Of a stretch of 6,220 nt of DNA, positions 1 through 5,770 are shown piece by piece. Position numbers and translations under genes: made by a program. Source of the DNA: Phenylobacterium sp. (GTDB lineage Bacteria; Pseudomonadota; Alphaproteobacteria; Caulobacterales; Caulobacteraceae); assembly GCA_025350885.1 (NCBI GenBank), contig JANXXA010000580.1, positions 1 through 6,220 of the forward strand, written 5' to 3'. Below the pieces are notes generated by a model. That model was given only the letters and a program-made list of their open reading frames with translations. It was not told the DNA's origin and did not search any database. The stretch's first letter is position 1. Each line of letters opens with the position of its first letter.

Positions 1-2
1 CC

Positions 3-557
3 ATTATCTATTGGATCGTCGTGGTCCTCATAAGCGTCGTCGGAACGCTGATCTCAGACAATCTGGTAGATAATATCGGTGTCAGCCTTGCTCTTTCTTC
101 CGCCATCTTCGCCGCTGCGCTGGCGGCCGTGTTCATCGCCTGGCACAGACTCGAAAATACCCTTTCGGTCCACACGATCACGACCACCCGCCGCGAAATT
201 TTCTACTGGGCCGCCATCCTCGCCACCTTTGCCTTGGGCACCTCGGCTGGAGACCTGATCGCCGAGAAGCTGGGCCTTGGGTATCCCTGGTCGGTGGTGC
301 TGTTCGCTTCGCTGATCGCACTCGTGGCTGTGGCGTTCTATGTCTTCAAGATCAACGCCGTCCTGGCTTTCTGGGCGGCTTATATCTTGACCCGGCCGCT
401 AGGGGCGTCGGCCGGAGACCTGCTCTCACAGCCGGCTAAGGCAGGCGGGCTTGGCCTGGGCACGACCTGGACAAGCCTGATTTTCCTCGTCGCGATCATC
501 TTGCTTGCTACCTATATGTCGTTCACCCAGAAGCAGTCGGCAGCCGCGCCCGCCTGA
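3..557 (+). CDS. COG4705-like multi-pass membrane protein, 5'-truncated by window edge
   Basis: The open frame enters at the left edge (first full codon at 3) and ends at TGA 555-557, giving 184 visible residues. A GTG at 21 could start it, but the preceding in-frame residues (IIYWIV) already belong to a hydrophobic helix, so the true start is upstream. About six transmembrane segments are visible, joined by short loops, with one polar loop holding an HTITTTRRE stretch before FYW. I recognise the pattern of the uncharacterised membrane-anchored protein family COG4705 (TLSxHTIxTTRRExFYW, LGTSAGDL, RPLGASAGDLLSQP, GGLGLGT). The motif GT/GA-x-x-x-D recurs three times (GTLISDN, GTSAGDL, GASAGDL), each at the end of a helix, which suggests an internal threefold repeat of a two-helix unit. 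No biochemical function is known to me. It is convergent with the next gene. Family membership is fairly sure; role unknown. Confidence 0.85.
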   Translation: MIYWIVVVLISVVGTLISDNLVDNIGVSLALSSAIFAAALAAVFIAWHRLENTLSVHTITTTRREIFYWAAILATFALGTSAGDLIAEKLGLGYPWSVVLFASLIALVAVAFYVFKINAVLAFWAAYILTRPLGASAGDLLSQPAKAGGLGLGTTWTSLIFLVAIILLATYMSFTQKQSAAAPA

Positions 558-595
558 TGACGGCCTGTTGACAGCGCGTCGCACACACATCGTAA

Positions 596-616
596 CCGGC
601 GATGGATCTTCGCCGG
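596..616. terminator. Small hairpin between convergent genes, possible terminator
   Basis: CCGGCGA (596-602) is the exact reverse complement of TCGCCGG (610-616), leaving a 7-nt loop. It lies in the 95-base gap between two convergent stop codons (557 and 653), where a bidirectional terminator would be expected. No T-run follows on the plus strand and only TTAC follows on the minus strand, so it is not a canonical intrinsic terminator. Confidence 0.3.
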
Positions 617-652
617 GAGGGTGGAACGTCATTCGGCCACGCGCTGCCGGCG

Positions 653-1069
653 TCAGTTCCTGGAATTGGGACCCAACGGACCAGCCACCAGCTTCACCTG
701 AATAGGAGTTCCAAAGAAATCCTTGGAAGTCCACGCATCTCCCACCTTGGCTTTTTCCGGGAATGCCGTGCAATAGCTGAAGGGCAGGGTCGCTGGTCGC
801 TGCTGCCGGAGGCAGATCTTTTCACCCTTCATGGTCCAGCTGCCTGCAAGCGACCTGTGGGTACGGCCGATCCCGGTCCAGGCTCCGTTTGGCTGCAGCC
901 AAACCTCCTGAATTCGCCCGTCGGGGTAGGTCGTGACTATGGTGTTCCCGTAGGCGGCGGAAACGCCCAGGGTCAGCCCGTCAAGTTGGCGACTAGACGC
1001 CAAACCAGGCACGGCCGACAAGATCCCAATGCCGATGTAGAGGCATGGTCGCCTCAGGAGGTGGTGCAT
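653..1069 (-). CDS. Small exported protein of unknown function (138 aa)
   Basis: Starts at ATG 1069-1067 and stops at TGA (TCA at 653-655 on the plus strand). AAAGG at 1082-1078 lies 8 bases upstream and supports this start. The N-terminus has a signal peptide: basic MHHLLRR, a hydrophobic stretch, and a likely cleavage after PGLA near residue 24. The mature part of roughly 114 residues is rich in short beta-like runs: NTIVTTYPDGR, EVWLQPNGAW, GSWTMKGEKICL and PFSYC. Cys86 and Cys100 are the only cysteines after the leader and could form a disulfide. I associate the pattern YPDG-x(n)-WL-x-x-(D/N)G-x(n)-GxW-x-x-KG-x-K-x-C with small periplasmic hypothetical proteins seen in alphaproteobacteria, but cannot name a domain. 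It diverges from the sigma-factor gene across a 473-base gap. The signal peptide, Shine-Dalgarno match and family-like pattern make it a likely real gene; function unknown. Confidence 0.72.
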   Translation of the reverse strand: MHHLLRRPCLYIGIGILSAVPGLASSRQLDGLTLGVSAAYGNTIVTTYPDGRIQEVWLQPNGAWTGIGRTHRSLAGSWTMKGEKICLRQQRPATLPFSYCTAFPEKAKVGDAWTSKDFFGTPIQVKLVAGPLGPNSRN

Positions 1070-1542
1070 GGTTGCCGCCTTTGCTCATCGATGGCTGGGT
1101 CTCTGCGGGGAGTAGCGACATTCAGGCGAGGATCGACAACCCGCGCGACCGCGATCTGGCCCACGGGATCGCGGGTGAGCCTTGCCGACTCAAGTGACTG
1201 CGAATCCAAGCTGGCATGTCTCGAGGTCCTCGTGTCGCAGCGCAGATCCGCAGGGGCGCATCGCTAAGACGAACTCGTTGGAAGTTGACCTCATCGGCGG
1301 CTGCAATCGCGTACGGCAAGACACGACCCCGCTCCGCGAGACCACCCCGCCCGGGCCTTGCCTTAGTTTCAGCCGGAAGGCATGGCTTGGTTGCAAGGTG
1401 CGGCAGATGTGTCGTCCAACCGATGAAAACGCGCCGCCCGCCTCGCTCGAGATCTGATGGAAAAGGGATCGACAGTGATCGGCATGCGAGGCTGGCCGGC
1501 CGGAGCGGTCTATCCGCGGCGCCCCTGCCAGGCTCGCGTCTG
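1070..1542. other. Divergent intergenic region with no convincing gene
   Basis: This stretch separates the start of the minus-strand exported protein from the start of the plus-strand sigma factor, so it should carry both promoters. Open frames cross it on both strands (for example 1122-1550 minus and 1182-1457 plus). Their products are Arg/Pro/Ser-rich, lack recognisable motifs and have no good ribosome sites, as expected of chance frames in GC-rich DNA. I see no tRNA, no clear Fur-box-like palindrome and no confident -35/-10 pair. CTGCGA (1198-1203) and TCGCAG (1235-1240) can pair around CGAGGTCCTCG (1222-1232), but this is too short to call. Confidence 0.5.
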
Positions 1543-2070
1543 ATGTCCAAACAGACAGATCCCCCCAGCCCACTGCTTGAGGCGTACCTGGCGCGTCGCG
1601 ATGATATGCGCCGCTACTTCCTCGCCCGCCTGGGCTCCGGAGCCGATGTCGAGGATCTCGTTCAGGATCTCTATCTCAAGGTGCGTGACCTGCCCGCCGA
1701 CGAAATCCGCAATCCAGCGGCATTCCTATATCGCCTGGCGTCCAACCTGATGTTGGATCGCCTGAGGTATCGCCGCAGCGCCGGCGCACGCGACGCTGCG
1801 TGGCGAAGCCTGCATCATGTGAGCGTCGGGACGGCGGACATCGTTGACGCTCCGGACGCCGAAGCGGGGTTCATCGCTCGCCAACGGTTGGATCGGGTGT
1901 CGGAAGCCCTGAAGACTCTGTCGCCACAGACGCAGCGCGTTTTCCAACTGCACAAGTTTGACGGTCTGACCCATGCGGAAACAGCCGCCAGGCTAAGAAT
2001 ATCGCGCAGCGCCGTGGAAAAGCACATCAGCGCGGCGCTCAAACATCTAATGATTCGGGTCGGACGATGA
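1543..2070 (+). CDS. FecI-type ECF RNA polymerase sigma factor (175 aa)
   Basis: Directs RNA polymerase to promoters of a cell-surface signalling regulon, most probably the fecR-receptor genes that follow. Region 2 covers about residues 10-78: LLEAYLARRDDMRRYF, the acidic ADVEDLVQDLYLKV core-binding segment, then NPAAFLYRLASNLMLDRLRYRR of the -10 recognition helix. Region 4 covers about 112-170: LKTLSPQTQRVFQLHKFDGLTHAETAARL with the helix-turn-helix ISRSAVEKHISAALKHL. Length is typical of FecI-like ECF sigmas. ATG 1543 was chosen because sigma homology begins within a few residues. The same frame is open back to 1216, but the extra 109 residues are Arg/Pro/Ser-rich and unlike any sigma domain. 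The ribosome site is weak (AGG at 1530-1532). Activity is probably held by the adjacent FecR. Family assignment is sure; the target promoters are not identified. Confidence 0.95.
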   Translation: MSKQTDPPSPLLEAYLARRDDMRRYFLARLGSGADVEDLVQDLYLKVRDLPADEIRNPAAFLYRLASNLMLDRLRYRRSAGARDAAWRSLHHVSVGTADIVDAPDAEAGFIARQRLDRVSEALKTLSPQTQRVFQLHKFDGLTHAETAARLRISRSAVEKHISAALKHLMIRVGR

Positions 2071-2083
2071 TTGCGTCCTTTTT
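2062..2083 (+). terminator. Hairpin plus T5 overlapping the sigma stop codon
   Basis: GGACG (2062-2066) pairs with CGTCC (2074-2078) around a 7-nt loop that contains the sigma-factor TGA (2068-2070), and TTTTT follows directly (2079-2083). This has the layout of an intrinsic terminator or attenuator, although a 5-bp stem is weak. It would partly or fully separate the sigma transcript from fecR, whose start is 97 bases further on. Translation of the sigma gene up to its stop would cover the stem, so any effect could depend on ribosome position. Confidence 0.4.
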
Positions 2084-2179
2084 GCATCATGCTGCCAGGA
2101 TCCGCAGAGGCGCTGCCACGTTTGCGGCGTCATTGTGGCGAGCCCCGTGTTCCACGCGGTTCGCCGGACGCGTGCTCCT

Positions 2180-3151
2180 ATGACCACTGAGGCTCATATC
2201 GACGACTTCGGTCAGGCGGCGATCGACTGGTTTGTGCGGCTGCAGGGTGATGCGAGCCTTGCGACGTGGACCCATTTTCAGGCTTGGCTGGAGGCCAGTC
2301 CTGCTCACGCTGCGGCCTATGACGCGGTGGAGGCAATCTGGATCGACGTCGAAGCCTCGACACCCAGGCGCGAGCCTGAGGCGGAATTTTCGGGGGCTGT
2401 CATCCTGCCTTTCCGCAGTCGACCCAGTCGCCGAAAGCTCTGGCTCGGCGCGGCGGCGGCGGCGGCCGTCGTTGCGGCCCTGGTTACCGCGCGGCTGTCG
2501 GCTCCGGCCGTTCAGACCTACACCACCGACAGGGGCCAGACGCGCGCCCTGACGCTGGCGGACGGCTCGCGTCTGACACTTGGAACCGCCACCCGGATTC
2601 AGGTGCGCTTCACCAGGCGTCAGCGCGATGTCGTGCTGATCGACGGGGAGGCGAGTTTCGACGTCGCCCACCAGCCGGACCATCCGTTCACGGTCGCGGT
2701 CGGCGAGCATCAGGTGCGCGTGCTGGGCACCGAGTTCAACATTCTGCATCGTGCGGGCGACCTCATCGTGACGGTGCGCAGAGGTCTGGTGTCGGTCGCC
2801 GGCGACGACCGTGAACAAGGCGTTCGGCTGACAAGAGGCCAGCAGTTGACCGCTCACGACGGGCTGGGATCGGCACGGGTGACCGCCGTCGATCCTGACG
2901 TTGCGTTCGCGCGAACACAGGGAAAGTTGGTCTTCCTGGAGACGCCGCTGCCGCAGGTCGTAATCGATCTCAACCGATATGTGTCCATACCCATTCGGGT
3001 CGATCCGGGCGCCATGGCCATCAAGGTGTCGGGCGTGTTCCGGATCGATACCGAAGATGCCATGATCCAGCGATTGACGCTGTTCGCACCGATCACCGCT
3101 CAATCGGTCGGAGGAAGTATCGTGCTCAAGGCCAAGGCAGCGAAGCCCTGA
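2180..3151 (+). CDS. FecR-type anti-sigma regulator, inner-membrane (323 aa)
   Basis: Spans the inner membrane and relays the receptor signal to the ECF sigma factor. A cytoplasmic N-terminal FecR domain (DUF4880-like, about residues 12-54) shows AAIDWFVRLQG, FQAWLEASPAHAAAYDAVEAIW. A basic stretch RSRPSRRK precedes one transmembrane helix (about 87-106, Ala-rich). The periplasmic FecR domain (about 114-207) shows TDRGQTRALTLADGSRLTL, IDGEASFDVAH, HPFTVAV and VRVLGTEFNI. A C-terminal DUF4974/STN-like domain (about 249-318) shows LVFLETPLPQVVIDLNRY and VSGVFRIDTEDAMIQRL. ATG 2180 was chosen because MTTEAHIDDFGQAAIDW fits the family; a GTG at 2135 would add 15 residues (MASPVFHAVRRTRAP) of no recognisable kind. 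Neither start has a strong ribosome site. The G183-T184 pair in VLGTEF is the conserved position at which some FecR-family proteins (FoxR) self-cleave; whether this one does is unknown. The stop overlaps the proposed receptor start. Confidence 0.94.
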   Translation: MTTEAHIDDFGQAAIDWFVRLQGDASLATWTHFQAWLEASPAHAAAYDAVEAIWIDVEASTPRREPEAEFSGAVILPFRSRPSRRKLWLGAAAAAAVVAALVTARLSAPAVQTYTTDRGQTRALTLADGSRLTLGTATRIQVRFTRRQRDVVLIDGEASFDVAHQPDHPFTVAVGEHQVRVLGTEFNILHRAGDLIVTVRRGLVSVAGDDREQGVRLTRGQQLTAHDGLGSARVTAVDPDVAFARTQGKLVFLETPLPQVVIDLNRYVSIPIRVDPGAMAIKVSGVFRIDTEDAMIQRLTLFAPITAQSVGGSIVLKAKAAKP

Positions 3152-5580
3152 GAGACAGCCAGCAATCCCCAAGCGGGTCAGCGCGGACAGGGTGGCGGCT
3201 GATCGCGGCCTTGGCGGCAAGCTTGTTGGCGGCAGGTCGGGTCGCGGCCGCGCCTGTCGAGGTGCGCCTGCGGCTCACGTCGAAACCCGTCCACCTGGTG
3301 CTGATTGATTTTGCCCTCCAGGCCGACCTCTCCCTCGGCGGCGCCCTGGACTCCTGCCGCGGCCGAAGCCCCGCCTTGTCTGGCAAGATGCGGATCGACA
3401 TCGCTCTGTCGCGTCTCCTGGCCGGCAGCGGCTGCACCTATTCCTTACCCGACCCCAGGGCTGTTCTGATCCGGACCGAGCCGGCCAGGCCCCGGGCGAA
3501 GGTCGTCGCGACCCCTGAGCCGCGCGCTGACCCACCCGACGCGGTCGGTGAGATCGTCGTGACGGCTCAGCGCTATCCAAACCTTCCCGGACGCTCCCCC
3601 TATGCGATCTCGGCGCTTTCGGGCGAGGGTTTGAGGCGCAGCGGCGCCCTGAGCCTCCAGGACCTGGCCGGCGAGGTCGCCGGGATGACCGTCACGAACC
3701 TCGGTCCCGGCCGCGACAAGATCCTGCTGCGCGGGCTCTCCGATGGCGCCTTCACCGGCCAGTCGCAATCGATAGTCGCCCTCTACCTCGACGACGTGCC
3801 GATCACCTACAGCGCGCCCGATCCGGATCTGCGCCTGGCCGACGTCGAGCGCGTTGAGGTCATGCGGGGACCGCAGGGTACGCTCTATGGGGGTGGATCC
3901 ATCGGCGGGGTTGTGCGGATCGCCACCCGCAAGCCCGATCTTGACCATTTTTCCAGCAGCGTGACCCTCGGTCTGGGCGGGACCGGCGGCGGCCTCAATA
4001 CTGAGCTCGAGGGGATCTTGAACGTGCCTCTCGTGGCCGGCCGGATCGCCATCCGTGGCGTTGCATATCGGGAAAACCAGAGCGGTTACATCAACAATGT
4101 CGCCCTGGGCCTGTCCGATATCAATTCCGCCAGGCGCGCCGGCTTTCGGATAGCTCTGCGCGCGAGCCTCTCGCCCGGCTGGACGGCGACCGCCAGTGCG
4201 ACCCATCAGTCGATTGTCACTGACGATGCGCAATATGGCGTCCGACGTCTGGCGGCCGGACAACGGGACAATGGCGTCCGGGAGCCGCATGATAACGATA
4301 TCGATGAGAGCGTCATCACGCTCGCGGGCGATGGCGAGTGGGGGCGGGTCACGGGTTCGATCGCCCGCATCGGTCACCAATACATCAGCCGATACGACGC
4401 GACGGCGGCGATCCCGCGGTTTGCGGGTCCGACCGGCCAGGCCGCCTTCGATGAGGACCGTCGCGTAGAGTTGACAGTCTCCGAGGCCACCTACGCCTCT
4501 CCAGCTGACCGGCGGCTGCATGGGTTGGCCGGCGTCTTCGTCTCGGCCGGCGAGACCAGGCTCGAGGCGGCCCTGGCCGCCCTTCCTGCAAGCGATACGG
4601 ACCCGCTCTATTCGGAGGTTCGCACCGACAGGATCGGCGAGGCGGCGATCTATGGGGAAGCCACCGTCGACATCACACCCAAGCTCTCGGTGACGGCGGG
4701 GTTACGCTGGTTCGATTTCCGCTTCGACACCACGTCCGAGGTCCGCCAGGCCGCAGGCTCTCGCCGTCTCGAAGTCAGCGGTGAGGCCATGGGGCTGTCG
4801 CCGAAGCTCCTGCTCAGTTACGCCGCCCGACCCGGCGCGCTGGTCTATTTCCAGGCCGCCGAGGGCTATCGTCCGGGAGGATTCAACACCAGCGGCCAGT
4901 TGGGACAGATCTTCGACGCCGTCAGCGCGCCGGATCGGCAATACAAGGCAGACAGGCTCTGGAACTACGAGATCGGCGCCAAGCTGCGATGGTTGGATGA
5001 TCGCCTTCAGACGCGTTTCGCGGCCTTCTATGCCACCTGGGAGTCCGTCCAGAGCGATCAGTTCCTGGCCGACGGACTTCCATTCACCACCAATATCGGC
5101 GATGGCGCAAACGCTGGCCTTGAGGTCGAGGCGGCCTGGCGGCTGAACAGCGACCTTGATCTTCGAGCCGCCGCGCTTATCAACGATCCTCAGATCACCC
5201 GCCGAAGCCCGAACTTCAACGCCCGCCTCGATGCGGGCCTCCCTGGCGTGTCGCGCGCGTCAGCCGGCCTCGTGGTGGACTATCACCACCAGCTTGGCGG
5301 GGACTACACCTTCCGCTTCCTGGCTCAATCGGCCTACGTCGGAAGCTCCTATCTCACGTTCGACGCCAGCGATATCCAGGCGATGGGAAACTACGTCAGT
5401 CTGCGCACCAGCGTCTCGATCGAGACCGCCGCGTGGTCGCTCAGCGCTTCGCTCGACAATCCGTTCAACGCGGCTTCCAACACTTTTTCCTTCGGCAATC
5501 CCTTCCTGATCGGACGCGAGCAGGTCGTCACCCCCTTGCGCCCTCGAACCGTCGCCGTTCGCCTGACCGGCCGATTCTAG
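3148..5580 (+). CDS. TonB-dependent outer-membrane transducer with STN signalling domain
   Basis: Imports an unidentified ligand across the outer membrane using TonB energy and signals its presence to FecR. Residues are numbered from CTG 3148. A signal peptide has basic RTGWR then Ala/Leu-rich residues, cleaved near VAAA (about 35). The STN domain is at about 37-110, with RSPALSGKMRIDIALSRLLAGSG and Cys70/Cys96. A TonB-box-like VGEIVVTA is at 133-140. The plug is at about 145-261 (ILLRGLSDG, VALYLDDVPI, VERVEVMRGPQGTLYGGGSIGGVVRI). The 22-strand-type barrel runs from about 262 to the end at 810, finishing VAVRLTGRF with the terminal Phe typical of Bam substrates. No in-frame ATG or GTG lies near the leader. 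TTG 3211 is possible (789 aa) but would drop the basic n-region. CTG 3148 overlaps the fecR TGA (CTGA) and has AAGG at 3134-3137. Family is certain, start uncertain, substrate unknown. Confidence 0.95.
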   Translation: MRDSQQSPSGSARTGWRLIAALAASLLAAGRVAAAPVEVRLRLTSKPVHLVLIDFALQADLSLGGALDSCRGRSPALSGKMRIDIALSRLLAGSGCTYSLPDPRAVLIRTEPARPRAKVVATPEPRADPPDAVGEIVVTAQRYPNLPGRSPYAISALSGEGLRRSGALSLQDLAGEVAGMTVTNLGPGRDKILLRGLSDGAFTGQSQSIVALYLDDVPITYSAPDPDLRLADVERVEVMRGPQGTLYGGGSIGGVVRIATRKPDLDHFSSSVTLGLGGTGGGLNTELEGILNVPLVAGRIAIRGVAYRENQSGYINNVALGLSDINSARRAGFRIALRASLSPGWTATASATHQSIVTDDAQYGVRRLAAGQRDNGVREPHDNDIDESVITLAGDGEWGRVTGSIARIGHQYISRYDATAAIPRFAGPTGQAAFDEDRRVELTVSEATYASPADRRLHGLAGVFVSAGETRLEAALAALPASDTDPLYSEVRTDRIGEAAIYGEATVDITPKLSVTAGLRWFDFRFDTTSEVRQAAGSRRLEVSGEAMGLSPKLLLSYAARPGALVYFQAAEGYRPGGFNTSGQLGQIFDAVSAPDRQYKADRLWNYEIGAKLRWLDDRLQTRFAAFYATWESVQSDQFLADGLPFTTNIGDGANAGLEVEAAWRLNSDLDLRAAALINDPQITRRSPNFNARLDAGLPGVSRASAGLVVDYHHQLGGDYTFRFLAQSAYVGSSYLTFDASDIQAMGNYVSLRTSVSIETAAWSLSASLDNPFNAASNTFSFGNPFLIGREQVVTPLRPRTVAVRLTGRF

Positions 5581-5604
5581 CGCGGGCGAAGGGCTCCAGC
5601 CAAG

Positions 5605-5679
5605 CTAGTGTCCCGATTCCGAAGTTCGAAGGCGCTTGTGGCAGGCGCGGTCGAACTTCGGAATCGATAGGGACACTAG
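5605..5679 (+). repeat. Palindromic MITE-like element, copy 1 (TA-flanked in CTAG)
   Basis: The element proper is 5608-5676 (69 bp), flanked by TA on each side inside C-TA...TA-G. GTGTCCC (5608-5614) pairs with GGGACAC (5670-5676). GATTCCGAAGTTCG (5615-5628) pairs with its exact complement at 5652-5665. Four unpaired bases GATA (5666-5669) sit on the right arm only, and the 23-nt centre is unpaired apart from a possible GCGC/GCGC. It lies 24 bases after the receptor stop. No T-run follows, so it is not a classical terminator, though the hairpin could still slow or end transcription. Identity as a mobile element is inferred from its ends and its sister copy. Confidence 0.8.
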
Positions 5680-5693
5680 CAAGCCTCTGTTTC

Positions 5694-5770
5694 CTAGTGT
5701 GCTTCTTGGATCTGAAGTTCGCTCAGAGCTTGATCCCTCAAGAAGGCGAACTTCAGATCCAGCACACTAG
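5694..5770 (-). repeat. Palindromic MITE-like element, copy 2, opposite orientation
   Basis: The element proper is 5697-5767 (71 bp) inside C-TA...TA-G. Read on the minus strand it has the same plan as copy 1: a 7-bp outer arm (GTGTGCT with AGCACAC), a 14-bp inner arm (GGATCTGAAGTTCG with its complement at 5708-5721 on the plus strand), a 25-nt centre, and a 4-nt unpaired insert (TCTT at 5704-5707 on the plus strand) next to the same outer arm. GAAGTTCG and the GTGT ends are identical between copies; the centres are unrelated. The outermost CTAG on the right supplies the stop codon of the convergent aminotransferase gene. Confidence 0.8.

Noticed and set aside
1285..1313. TTGACC at 1285-1290 as a -35 box for the sigma gene
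   Set aside because: No matching -10 at normal spacing, and it is about 250 bases from the start codon.
1216..1542. N-terminal extension of the sigma factor to 284 residues
   Set aside because: The frame is open, but the extra 109 residues are Arg/Pro/Ser-rich without sigma features, and the family length and domain start match ATG 1543.
1122..1573. Overlapping minus-strand frames upstream of the sigma gene
   Set aside because: No leader, motif or ribosome site; low-complexity Arg/Pro/Ser composition. Both run into the sigma gene's 5' end.
2087..3220. Long minus-strand open frame (377 codons) opposite fecR
   Set aside because: It is a shadow of the FecR gene; the product is Arg/His/Gln-rich with no recognisable domain.
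3445..4521. Long minus-strand open frame (358 codons) opposite the receptor
   Set aside because: It lies entirely antisense to an unmistakable receptor gene, has no motif, and is expected in GC-rich coding DNA.
5601..5683. CAAG direct repeat flanking copy 1 (5601-5604 and 5680-5683) as a 4-bp target duplication
   Set aside because: Copy 2 has no equivalent flanking repeat (TTTC and AGAA), whereas both copies fit a TA duplication within CTAG. A 4-base match by chance is not rare.
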